Positions 8,501 to 17,240 of a stretch of DNA of 17,874 nt are shown piece by piece. Within the stretch, counting starts at the first letter, position 1, and each line of letters begins with the position of its first letter. This stretch comes from Saccoglossus kowalevskii (taxonomy: Eukaryota > Hemichordata > Enteropneusta > Harrimaniidae), in assembly GCF_000003605.2 (NCBI RefSeq), contig NW_003119432.1, forward strand, positions 326,755-344,628, written 5' to 3'. The position numbers were made by a program, and so were the translations under genes. The notes below the pieces were generated by a model. That model did not search any database. It saw only the letters and a program-made list of their open reading frames with translations, and was not told the DNA's origin.

Positions 8501-11500
8501 ACAACTTTCACTCGAATCACATTTTTACATTGGCGTCAGTTACTATGGAAAACATAAATTGGACTCTAATTTAAGTGCAAGAAATTATTTCTGAAACTTG
8601 GACCCGCATTATACATTTTCTGTGACTCTTAAATAAATGTACAGTTTCTTTATTTCTGGTGAAATAAATCAATCAAATCAAATCAAACCAAACCAAAAGA
8701 TTGTCTATTTGCTGAAACAAGAAGTTTTCGATGGGCAGTGTTATTGGACAAATATGGAATTCTATTAATTTAGAAACAAAATAATTATTTTTATAATTGC
8801 GAATTAAGTTTTTAATCCCATATAAACATAGCATAGGTTGATGATGCTATACGACAGTGGCTTTAACAGTGTCTTCAAGTAACCATCCATGCATTGCTGA
8901 GCTCATTTACCTGACACTTCTAAGAATACAAATAACTATAGCCCAGACAAAACTTAAAAAACATTACTTACTGCATGACCATTAACAGCTGCAATCACTG
9001 GCTTCTTGTTGGCAGCTAATCTGGACCAAGCACTCAAAAAATTCTTACCAGCAACATCTTGAAATGTTCTGTCTTGCATTTCTTTTATGTCAGCTCCAGC
9101 TATTAAAACAATAAACAAGGTTGAGCTAATGTTAGTCATTAAATTTAAAATAATTAACATATCACATGAATAAATAGCTAAATCTACTACTGCACCATGT
9201 AGTAATATTTTAATGATATATGGTTGTACATATACGTACTTCTAATAGAGAAAAAAGGGGAATGATGATATAAAACAAATATGTTGATAGGTAGGATACA
9301 ATTCTTACCAGCAAATGCCCGTGTACTACCAGTTAACACAAGGCATCCAATACCTTCATCCTTATCAAAATCATCCAGTACATCAGCAAGTTCAACCATC
9401 AAACCATCGCATAATGCATTCAAGGCTTTCGGTCGATTCAGTGTGATCAAGCCAACATTCTCTTTAGCTCCTTTTTTCTCAACAAGAAGGTACTCATATT
9501 TACCTGTTTGAAAAAAATTGAATTTAAAAAAATTTTAATTTAATATGCAAATTCACCACTGTGCATTGGGACAGGAGTTAGAGCATATGCCGCATTTTAA
9601 CGCAGAAAGACTCCATGGACAGCCAAACTGAATGAAGAAAAGTGTTGTCAGCAGGTGTACCAAATTCTATTAAAATTCAATACAATTAAATGTTGCAGTA
9701 CACCAGCAAAAGTCTGAACACTCTTGTGTAGCAAATTTGTGAGATATACCGGTACTCAGGGAATTACAAAAGGTAATTATGTTGGCAGATAGATTAATCT
9801 TTCAAAAATTTTAAAAACAAACTACATGTAAGAACACATTTTTTAAAAATAAAACAGCTCAAAAGATGAGTAATTGTAAAGTCTCATCCTATAATTTCAT
9901 TAATTTTATTCTTGTACATATATTTTGGAAATATGAGCTATACATAATAGTATGTAGTTATCCACAACTGAATTATTGGAATTTTGTACACATTCTCTGG
10001 AGAGAAGCATGCTCTCATACCCACTTTTCACAAATGTGAAAAACAATTCTCATATTTGTTGAAGCATTTCTTAATTTATTATTTTTACATTGAGATATTT
10101 TTAAAAGTAATAATTTTTAGCAAATGTTTTGAATAATAACTCTTGGTTTTTCCTCCCATTTTATCTTTATTTATTTTAATTCTGCCAGTAGTTATCATAT
10201 AAAGCTCTCACTTTTGTTTTAATTTAAATTTAATTTTGCACATGGTCATTTGTACAAATATTTATTTTTCAAGTTCCTTTAACATTTCCCTGGCCATTGT
10301 CATTGAGGATGCAACACCTTGTTCATCAAGATGTATTTCACTGTTAAGAGCTACATAATTTAAACTTCCTTCTCCAAGTTTGTGTGCCCAAAAATGAAAA
10401 ATATTCCGTATACCTGTAGCATTTAAATGTAGTGGAAAACAACCAAGTTCATTCCTTGAAGCAATACTGGACGACTTTTTATGAACTGGGACTGTTTACG
10501 AAACATTAAATGTAGTCATTCTTAATATTATTTATAATATGATTATGTCCACCTTGAAAAGAGACCCAAACTTGAATGCAAAATTGGTTCAATCATTCCA
10601 TTGAATAAAAAGCAAAGCACTCAGCATCATTATCAATATTAAAAATAATTTAATTTTTCATGTTAAAATAAGCTTTTTAGAGTTTTCCTTAAATTGGTAA
10701 TACAACCAGATTTGTAGTGGTCTACTGTTTTTATATTTTCTGTAACAAATATCACAATTAATATTTGATTGTTTGCTAAAAACAATAATTTATATTTTAT
10801 CTGAATTTAATGATAAATTCCACTGCAAGCAATACCAATAGATTGCAGCATGTCCTTTTTAAAGGTGGAGAAGAATACAATGTCATCTCTGCATATGCCA
10901 ATAAATTAACTGGAATCTTGTGTAGAAAACCATACAGTGCATTTCAGCATTTTATATTCCACACTGAGCAAGACATGAGCCAAAAAATGAACCTAAACAC
11001 GATCAGCCATTTTGAAAGAAAACATTGAACTGGTGAGAGTGCTGTTACTATCTGGTCAAATAAATAAATGATACGTAATGAATACAAGTGAATAACAAAT
11101 AAGTAAACAAACCCACAATTAAAACAATATGATGAAATATAAATAAATATAATAAAACAATGAAATGACAAACAAACTAATACATGTTAATAAGTAAAAT
11201 AATAAATAGGAAACATGAGTAATTAAAAAAATAATTCAAAGTAAACTACTACATATACATTATTAATAAATAGATGAATACATAAATGAAATAAATAATA
11301 TGAAAATAAAAAAATCAATTAATAATAATAAAATAACAAATATAAAGTGAATCTAATAAAATATAAAAAGAATAAACCAATAATTAATACTTAATATTAA
11401 AATAAATAAATGAATTCTAAGTAAATAATAAAATTATGCATAACGATAATAAATAAACAATTTAAACTGTGAACAAACTAATATATAAACTATAAATTTA

Positions 11501-11863
11501 CTACATTGTATAACTTGATTTGTCCATTCAACTAGGCATGCTAACTATTATGCATAAATGAATGAAACCAAAATGTGATAGACAATCTATACAAACAAGA
11601 CCAGGGTACTTTGGCATAAATTATTAAATTAAAATATTCTTTGGGGTGAAAGGTCATCGAAATTATCAATCATGGATGAGTGAGACAGGACCATGGACGC
11701 GTGGCAAACATTTACCAGATACCGATGAAAGTAAACTAAACGTACCCGTTGACATGCACCGTACTATATTATAGCGTGCAGAGACTGAGAGTACACTTGC
11801 AGTACGTGAAAGTAAAGATGTGGGTTTGCAAAATGAAGCAGCCAAGTTTCGCAGAGCAGCCAT
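5473..11863 (-). CDS. ECHS1: Enoyl-CoA hydratase, mitochondrial (short chain), complete, six exons
   Basis: ECHS1 hydrates trans-2-enoyl-CoA to L-3-hydroxyacyl-CoA in the mitochondrial matrix, in fatty-acid beta-oxidation and valine catabolism. Coding exons on the minus strand are 11863-11746, 9503-9309, 9099-8972, 6740-6536, 6221-6034 and 5538-5473, which join in frame to 299 residues. Residues 1 to about 38 are rich in Arg, Ser and Ala with no acidic residue, as in a mitochondrial targeting peptide. The crotonase fold follows: [26 protein letters not shown] (oxyanion-hole loop, about 104-112), [12 protein letters not shown] and [20 protein letters not shown]. The two catalytic glutamates are E153 and E173, spaced 20 apart as in the mammalian enzyme (Glu144/Glu164). 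The C-terminus reads [17 protein letters not shown]. Length is close to the human 290. It is divergently paired with WDR45B. The intron 5 donor (GTTCGT) is weak. Identification is firm. Confidence 0.96.
5700..5754 (+). other. CpG-rich patch with a possible short 5' exon, inside ECHS1 intron 5
   Basis: The 5690-5755 segment is strikingly CpG-rich for this window. It contains an ATG at 5706 opening [16 protein letters not shown], followed by a donor-like GCAG/GTAAAA at 5755. A small promoter-plus-first-exon of an unknown plus-strand transcript would look like this. No matching second exon was found: joining to the AG at about 5882 meets a stop at once. Similarity between the duplicated blocks ends just before this patch. 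Confidence 0.2.
6034..6221 (-). CDS. ECHS1: ECHS1 exon 5
   Basis: The acceptor is GCCCTAG. It encodes [20 protein letters not shown] through [10 protein letters not shown]. The donor is ACG/GTTCGT, a weak site; reading through would add 15 unrelated residues and a stop. Splicing to 5538 restores the conserved [10 protein letters not shown], which supports the donor. Confidence 0.92.
6536..6740 (-). CDS. ECHS1: ECHS1 exon 4: catalytic core
   Basis: The acceptor is TTTGTAG and the donor GTATTG. It encodes [20 protein letters not shown] and [17 protein letters not shown] with both catalytic glutamates. The residue before GGG is Leu, where the human enzyme has Phe. Confidence 0.96.
7017..7960. 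repeat. Tandem array of about 153-bp units with hairpin cores, ECHS1 intron 3
   Basis: A diverged unit recurs with anchors GCCATTTTGAAT near 7180, 7312, 7463, 7615 and (as GCCATCTTGAAT) 7752. Three units carry a core of the form AAAATGGC...GCCATTTT (7293-7317, 7446-7470, 7600-7624), able to form a hairpin. Alternate units resemble each other best: the stretch AACATAATCAGTCAAAGCAT with its flanks recurs at 7239 and 7541, so the higher-order period is about 302 bp. The array closes with a purine-rich ACGCACGAACGC tract and GTCCCCGTTTTCGGC near 7928, a likely element terminus. It carries no coding capacity. Confidence 0.8.
7961..8971. other. Remainder of ECHS1 intron 3
   Basis: AT-rich intron sequence without coding or RNA signal. 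A short-period ATCAA/ACCAA run at 8661-8697, preceded by AAATAAA, resembles the microsatellite tail of a non-LTR retrotransposon, but no body of such an element is recognisable upstream. Confidence 0.5.
8972..9099 (-). CDS. ECHS1: ECHS1 exon 3
   Basis: The acceptor is TTAATAG and the donor GTAAGTA. It encodes [18 protein letters not shown] and [12 protein letters not shown], that is, the oxyanion-hole loop and the strand leading to the GGG motif. It ends in phase 0. Confidence 0.95.
9309..9503 (-). CDS. ECHS1: ECHS1 exon 2
   Basis: The acceptor is CAAACAG and the donor GTAAGA; phase is 1 at both ends. It encodes [17 protein letters not shown] and the [14 protein letters not shown] signature, ending in RAFA. 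Confidence 0.95.
9504..10261. other. Part of ECHS1 intron 1, no feature
   Basis: AT-rich intron sequence between exon 2 and the retrotransposon relic. I see no exon, RNA gene or ordered repeat. Confidence 0.5.
10262..10960 (-). pseudogene. Decayed non-LTR retrotransposon (LINE) reverse-transcriptase fragment
   Basis: On the minus strand three frames contain recognisable pieces in the usual LINE order. First comes [15 protein letters not shown] (about 10910-10870), corresponding to the PVNxLxYADDxVLLS reverse-transcriptase motif; the catalytic YADD has become YAEM (10895-10884). Then NSDKINIIVFSK (about 10810-10770), corresponding to LNxxKTKxxVF. Last is [20 protein letters not shown] to a TAA stop at 10264-10262, matching the post-RT ELGRYPL region. 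Frameshifts and internal loss separate the pieces, so it cannot be functional. It was inserted in ECHS1 intron 1 in the same orientation as the gene. The clade is not determined. Confidence 0.72.
11041..11510. repeat. A/T low-complexity tract in ECHS1 intron 1
   Basis: About 470 bases made almost entirely of AATAAATA-, AATAATA- and AAATA-type words, with very few G or C. No fixed period holds over the whole length. It lies directly upstream (in gene direction) of the LINE relic. Confidence 0.85.
11746..11863 (-). CDS. ECHS1: ECHS1 exon 1: targeting peptide
   Basis: The exon starts [18 protein letters not shown] and ends at residue 39 plus one base before a GTACGT donor. It encodes the presumed presequence, which has Arg, Lys, Ser and Ala and no Asp or Glu. 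The start is the first ATG of this frame next to the promoter region. Confidence 0.93.
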
Positions 11864-12247
11864 GTTGACAAACTCACGTGTAAATCTCGCGACGGCAAGT
11901 CTCGCCAGATTAGAACCTTTAGGTTACTGGTGTTTCCTTCGCAGTCATTTTTTTATTTCTGAGTGAGATATTCTGAATCATAAATTCTATATAGTCGTTA
12001 ATACTACAACTTATATATAATTAAAGTCAATAATTTACTCACATTTTTGTTTATCTCACTATGTTTCATTCAACGTTTACATAGTTCGCAAGGGTGTAGA
12101 AATATTTTAACTGAGTTAGGGAGATAAACAACAAATCCAACATGGTGGAATTTGTTCTGAATCGTCGAACTTTCATCCCGTTGTCGTAATTTTTACGACT
12201 GCAAACACTAAGCTAAGTTTTTATTTCTCATTTCCGTCGTGGACAAT
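11864..12247. promoter_or_regulatory. Shared divergent promoter region of ECHS1 and WDR45B
   Basis: Only 384 bases separate the two start codons, which face away from each other, so both 5' UTRs and promoters must lie here or overlap the first exons. It is richer in CpG than the introns, chiefly at its ECHS1 end. Visible motifs are a CACGTG E-box at 11875-11880 (as TCACGTG, the core of CLEAR/TFEB-type sites), a TCTCGCGA palindrome at 11885-11892, and CATGGTGG at 12141-12148, weakly like a YY1 site. No convincing TATA box is placed for either gene. Use of any factor is inference. Confidence 0.75.
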
Positions 12248-12314
12248 ATGAATCTGGGAACACAGAATTCGCACGGCAATGGTCTGCTATATGCCGGATT
12301 CAACCAGGACCAAG
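12248..12314 (+). CDS. WDR45B: WDR45B exon 1
   Basis: The exon begins [18 protein letters not shown] and ends NQDQ plus one base before GTACGA. The N-terminus aligns with human [18 protein letters not shown], which fixes the start codon. Confidence 0.93.
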
Positions 12315-15300
12315 GTACGAGTAACACTCCCTCATAATCTGCGATCGTTGAAATGTTCAAGCATGATTTTAGTTTTGCCCTTACTACTGTGTCACCGAAT
12401 TTATTAATTGTACGAAACAAGCGTGTTAAGGTCAGCTTCACGTTTATCGTGTACCATTTTGAGTGCGGTGCACAGTCACCAGGGTAACCGGACTACGAAT
12501 ACTAGTATGTATTATTTAGAAAAGACAATACCATACATGTAGGTCCCAATCATACATGTATGCGAGACTGTGAATGTAAAAATAACGTAATATGTTTCAT
12601 CGTGGAGTTATACTTTTATCCCTGTGTACATATACTTTAAATTTTATTATATTTCAATTGTTTTTTTTATAATCCTTTTTAAGGTTGTTTTGCATGTGGC
12701 ATGGAAAGTGGCTTCCGTGTTTATAATTGTGATCCATTGAAAGAAAAGGAAAGACAGGGTAAGAAACAATTTTTAAAATACTTTCAAAGTTTAAGAACAA
12801 TAATGTGGCCTATTCCAAAGTGCCTGAGATGAGATTTTACACACTTCTGCATTTAAAATAAATCCCCAAATGAGTGTTGGAGGCACTGGATTAGAGAACT
12901 TCACTCTTTAATGCAAAAATAAAATTTCCTTCAAGAGGATACTATAACATCAAATCTTGTGTGATAATAAGATCATACTCTAACAGTGTTTGAGAAATCT
13001 CATCATCAAAATCTCTTCTCACATCACCATACAATCTGTTATAGTACAAGAGATTGTGTCTTAACGAATAATAATAATTCTGAGAGAAATGTCGTAAGTT
13101 GTGTAACATCTTGTCTGCCAATGGCTTCTACGTGTTACCTTGTAGTTCTGGCTCTTTTTAGTTACAGAAACCTAAAGTGAGATCTCTGGTACTATTGATT
13201 TTGCTGTATTTTGTTGTCATAATTATAAGGATATATCTTCATTTGCTGATGTAATCATTACCCAGAATGCACAGTATCTGAAAGCATTCAGTGACACAGC
13301 TACTTTCATGTGCTAGAAATTAAAATGGCGGCATGTTATCAACATGGTAAACTCACCCTGGAACTCATGTGGTTCCTCTCAATGTATGTTTCGAAACATA
13401 AATAAACATTTGAACATGCTTTTCAGCAAAATTTATATTTTGAAAAGCCATAGAGATCACAGAGGCATCAAAGGCAATTGTCTGGTCTTGATGCCAGATG
13501 AGTTTGTTTTGGTGCCCTTTGATTTTTTCTGCTATTCCTATGATGCCGAAAATGGGAGCCCTCTCAACTACATAGTTCAAGTCCTGGAGATGATTCAAAA
13601 CTGGGTTTTCATAGCAATGTGATTCAAATGCTGCTCAATACAGTTGATGGGTTGTAAAACTAATGTGCCAAATATCTTGAGAAGGATGCTGGTCAACAAT
13701 GGTCAATTGTCTTGCAAAAAAAAAAACAGTAGAAATTTATGTATTTAGCGTCAAATTCTGATTAATTCATTCATTTTGACCATCTGTGTTTTCACTAATG
13801 AAATTCATGATATTTTGTAGACTTTACTGAAGGTGGTGTTGGACACATTGAGATGTTGTTCCGCTGTAATTACTTAGCATTAGTTGGGGGAGGAAAGAGT
13901 CCTAAATATCCTAACAATAAAGGTAAGTTGCGTTTGGTTAGAAAGCATTTTCCTTCATATTTTGATCATGTGCGATTGTCAGTAGTCGTCGTTCGTGTCA
14001 ACTTTTTACTTTTTCGACTTTTTTTGAAAACTATAAGCCTAATTTGCTACTTGGTGTATATGCACTTAGGTAGACCTCTCTTAGATTTGCTCATTTCATG
14101 ATGATATCTTTAATTATCTAATTTTGATGAATATTTTTGTCATTTTTGGTAAAAAGTGATATTTTAGACTTCTTGTTGAAAACTGCAAGTCTGATTGCTT
14201 TGATATTACATGTATATATATACCGGTAGGTACTACAGGTAGACCTCTCTCAGATTTGTTCATTTTGTGATGATATCTTCAATTATCTAATTTTGATATA
14301 TATTTAATGTATATACCGGTATAATTTAGTTATATTTTTGAATTCTTGTTGGAAACAGCAAGTCTGATTGCTGATACTATACATAATGTTCATTTTCTAA
14401 TGATATCTTCAGTTCTTTAATTTAAATGTGCATTGCTAACAGCGGAGCTATCTCAGCCGACAGGCTGGTTGTTGTAATGTGCATTGCTAACAGTGGAGCT
14501 ATCTCAGCCGACAGGCTGCTTGTTGTAATGTGCATTGCTAACAGCTTAGCTATCTCAGCTGACAGGCTGCTTGTTGTAATGTGCATTGCTAACAGTGGAG
14601 CTATCTCAGCCGACAGGCTGAAGTGCATTGCTAACAGTGGAGCTATCTCAGCCGACAGGCTAGTTGTTGTAATGTGCATTGCTAACAGCGGAGCTATCTC
14701 AGCCGACAGGCTGCTTGTTGTAATGTGCATTGCTAACAGCGGAGCTATCTCAGCCGACAGGCTGGTTGTTGTAATGTGCATTGCTAACAGTGGAGCTATC
14801 TCAGCCGACAGGCTGCTTGTTGTAATTTCAGTCACATACAAAATTATAGTTTGGCTAACCTTATCACTGACAATGTATTTATGTTTCCTTAGTCATGGTT
14901 TGGGATGATCTTAAAAAAAAGCATGTTATTGAACTTGAATTTGCCAGTGAAGTGAAAGCAGTGAGGCTTCGTAGAGACAGGTTAGTATTTTTTATTTGTC
15001 TAGTGTAATCTCTGTCTTGGTGATTTTAATCGTAACCAAAATGCATAAAATGTTTTACAAATCATAGCCAAAAAATAGTAAATGTAGCCAACATAATTGT
15101 TCAGGTTTCAGACCTTTAATGTGAGTCAATATCAAATTCCAGTAAAATTCTATCATGTTCCTTGGAAATTCTTTTTTGAACAACATGTACCTTTTATGGT
15201 TAACCTTGTGATATAGTATTCACTTTAATTTTATTGAGCTCAAGCTACAATCTTGCTGGTAACAAAGAGTAATTCCATTATATATGTTACCTTTGCATTG

Positions 15301-17114
15301 CTAGGATTGTAGTTGTCCTGGACTCATAATCAAGGTTTATACATTTACACAGAATCCACAACAACTTCATGTGTTTGAGACTTGCCACAACCCAAAAGGT
15401 AAGTTGTAGTTCATTCACTGTACTAAGGTAATCACTATAATATGTTTTATCAGGATTATTATCTAATGTCTTGTGGTCTGCCTGATTAGTTACTATATAG
15501 TTTAAATAACTAATAGTTGTAACTAGTAATATCCACAAACCAAAGCTAGGTGTATAATAAGGCAATCGTGGCATAGTTTGTTTTCTCCACATACTGAATA
15601 CACATTTGATGACGATAATCTTCAACACTCACTTTATAAATTTGTTTTAATTTTGCCTGTGCATAACTTTGTTTTGCACCTGAAGTCTTATTCCACCAAG
15701 AATTTCAACTTCAGAATACAAAAAACATGACAGGTGCCCTAGCTAAATTAGCTTTAAGTTATCAAAAATGCAGGGTAGTTAAAATTATTCTGTTTTCTTC
15801 TTAGACAGTATGTGGTAAAAATGAACCTTATGTTCAAAATGAAATAAAAGGCCGTCTATTCCATACTTGCTTTGCCACTTTTTTAGTCAATTTATTTTCA
15901 TACTGTCAGGTTTATGCCAACTGTGTCCGAACAGCAACAATTCATTATTAGCCTTCCCAGGCAGGAGGACGGGACATGTACAAATAATAGACTTAGCAAA
16001 CACAGAAAAACCGCCAGTAGATATAGCAGCACATGAATCAGCACTTAGTTGTATTGCACTCAATCTTCAAGGAACCAGGCTTGCTACAGCATCAGACAAA
16101 GTAAGTAGTGATTATTTTTTCTTATTTGTCACAATGTATGAAATATTAAATAAAATATACAAAAATATTTATATGTTGATTTATGAGTGTCATTTATTGT
16201 TCCCATTTTGACTAATTCTGTAAACAGGGACTTACGATTTTTAGGGGTTCTGTCAGTCTATACTTCTGTATTTATTTCCTGGTTTGTCTGATTTTGTTCA
16301 ATGTTGGTACAATATAGGAGACATATGCAATTATTTTTTTTGGATTGAACTGAAAAAAGTATTAATGTGTCCTCAACCATTTCTCACTCGCAAATTGTTT
16401 TATTTTGTCATTTGATTCAAAATAACCGAATACATACATTGTATAAGGAGTATGTCATTATACATGTATAGGGACAATATCATTGTCAGTGACGTGTGTT
16501 GTCGAGTTTCATTCTGCAAAACAATTATTATATTAGTTTCTTAAAAACACACATCTGTGTTAGTAATCAGCAGAATGCAGTCAAGAATTGGCCCTAATAT
16601 TCATTGTTTTTTGGCAGATAAACAATGTCACTTGTTTGATGTGCACTACTTTATTATGACTCAGAATGTGGAGTAGGATGTGCTCACTCTTTTCGAAACA
16701 TCTGACATCACTTCATGTATACCATGGAGTCTATATAATTTTTCTTTTACTGATTTGACTACCGATATGTAGTGTAATGTATTTGTCAATTTGTTTCTGT
16801 CCATTGTTGTCAGTCATTTGTTTCATGGTTTTGGACTTGTAAATTTCTTTATATGACTTTTATATAAAGATCTATGATTGGATATGTTATTTACATGTGC
16901 GACCAGATTCATGTTCAGAAATAACAGTATTTTATAATACAGATTTAGCTGAATATTTCTCCAAATTCCAACTTCATTATATAATGAACTTCATTGAATA
17001 AGATTGTTTCTATTTAATTTATTTCTAGGGTACCTTAGTTAGGGTTTTCGACACAAGTAATGGGTCACAGCTTCAAGAGTTACGGAGAGGTTCCGGGAGT
17101 GCCACAATATATTG
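12248..17114 (+). CDS. WDR45B: WD-repeat PROPPIN WDR45B/WIPI3, 5' seven exons, with a frameshift in exon 5
   Basis: WIPI3-type PROPPINs bind PI3P/PI(3,5)P2 on forming autophagosomes. Coding exons are 12248-12314, 12684-12758, 13821-13922, 14893-14980, 15305-15398, 15910-16100 and 17029-17114, giving about 235 of the roughly 344 codons expected; the rest lies beyond the window. Signatures are [109 protein letters not shown] and the lipid-binding LRRG motif (about residues 224-227). It resembles human WIPI3 more than WIPI4 or WIPI1/2. In exon 5 one base is missing after GACTCA (15321-15326): the frame reads TAA at 15327-15329, giving a 118-residue product. Adding one base restores frame to all later exons. 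Confidence 0.93.
12684..12758 (+). CDS. WDR45B: WDR45B exon 2
   Basis: The acceptor is TTTTTAAG and the donor GTAAGA. It encodes [19 protein letters not shown] and EKERQ, blade 1 of the propeller. Phase is 1 at both ends. Confidence 0.94.
12759..13820. other. WDR45B intron 2
   Basis: Intron of about 1.06 kb. A segment at about 13344-13622 is less AT-rich and open in one frame on each strand (92 and 77 codons) but matches no family I know. It may be an old mobile-element scrap. AAAATGGCGGC at 13323-13333 matches a YY1-type motif. Nothing else is seen. Confidence 0.5.
13821..13922 (+). CDS. WDR45B: WDR45B exon 3
   Basis: The acceptor is TTTTGTAG and the donor GTAAGT. It encodes [20 protein letters not shown] and [13 protein letters not shown]. 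Its 3' half is the parent of the fragment at 656-704. Confidence 0.95.
14016..14424. repeat. Diverged tandem repeat, period about 168 bp, WDR45B intron 3
   Basis: GGTAGACCTCTCT at 14070 and 14239 begins two units sharing ATGATATCTTnAATTATCTA, TTTTGATnnATATTT and CTTGTTGnAAAC-GCAAGTCTG. A partial third copy (TGTTCATTTTCTAATGATAT) ends where the 51-bp minisatellite begins. A weakened unit start (GAAAACTATAAGCCTAATTT) is visible at about 14025. Confidence 0.75.
14425..14823. repeat. 51-bp minisatellite, eight units, open on both strands
   Basis: The eight units share the core GCATTGCTAACAGyGGAGCT followed by ATCTCAGCCGACAGGCTG. Seven are 51 bp; the fourth lacks 9 bp and is 42. Because 51 and 42 are both multiples of three, a plus-strand frame (repeat [17 protein letters not shown]) stays open for 160 codons and a minus-strand frame (repeat [17 protein letters not shown]) for 139. 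Each unit has a CAGCC-GACA-GGCTG hairpin. It lies inside WDR45B intron 3, ending about 70 bases before the exon 4 acceptor, and has no sign of translation. Confidence 0.95.
14893..14980 (+). CDS. WDR45B: WDR45B exon 4
   Basis: The acceptor is TTCCTTAG and the donor GTTAGT. It encodes [17 protein letters not shown] and [12 protein letters not shown], ending in phase 2. Confidence 0.94.
15305..15398 (+). CDS. WDR45B: WDR45B exon 5, with a one-base deletion
   Basis: The acceptor is TTGCTAG and the donor GTAAGT. It begins IVVVLDS in frame, then TAA (15327-15329). One base over, the sequence continues [18 protein letters not shown] and CHNPK, matching the human IKVFTFTHNPHQLHVFET. At 94 bases the exon is one short of the length that keeps the phase of exon 6. 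The lost base is in the codon for human Met after DS. Confidence 0.92.
15399..15909. other. WDR45B intron 5
   Basis: AT-rich intron of 511 bases. A 113-codon minus-strand frame that overlaps it and exon 5 has no domain or codon character of a gene and appears to be chance. Confidence 0.6.
15910..16100 (+). CDS. WDR45B: WDR45B exon 6
   Basis: The acceptor is ACTGTCAG and the donor GTAAGT. It encodes [37 protein letters not shown] and [20 protein letters not shown], propeller blades 4-5. It ends in phase 0 after SDK. Confidence 0.96.
16101..17028. other. WDR45B intron 6
   Basis: AT-rich intron of 928 bases. No ORF, RNA gene or ordered repeat is supported. Confidence 0.6.
17029..17114 (+). CDS. 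WDR45B: WDR45B exon 7, with the LRRG lipid-binding motif
   Basis: The acceptor is TTTCTAG and the donor GTGAGT. It encodes [28 protein letters not shown] and two bases of the next codon (TG, so Cys or Trp; Cys in human). The LRRG tetrad, which in PROPPINs joins the two phosphoinositide-binding pockets, is intact. Remaining exons are outside the window. Confidence 0.94.
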
Positions 17115-17240
17115 GTGAGTTTAAATAGAAACATACTCTCTTCATCGAGGAGCACAAGGAATAAACATCACTTCACAGAGTGTATTCAACATTTTAATTT
17201 CAAATTCATCCAGAGACCAGCTACTGTAGAGTGCTTTATT

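Noticed and set aside
9281-9511. 76-codon plus-strand ORF
   Set aside because: It is the shadow of ECHS1 exon 2 on the other strand.
13344-13622. Overlapping 92-codon plus and 77-codon minus ORFs in WDR45B intron 2
   Set aside because: Neither resembles a known family or has paired splice sites joining it to WDR45B. A mobile-element scrap is possible but not supported.
14422-14908. 160-codon plus and 139-codon minus repetitive ORFs as genes
   Set aside because: They arise from a 51-bp minisatellite in an intron; the unit length alone explains the openness on both strands.
15287-15628. 113-codon minus-strand ORF over WDR45B exon 5 and intron 5
   Set aside because: It is antisense to a conserved exon, has AT-driven composition and no domain. 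Treated as chance.
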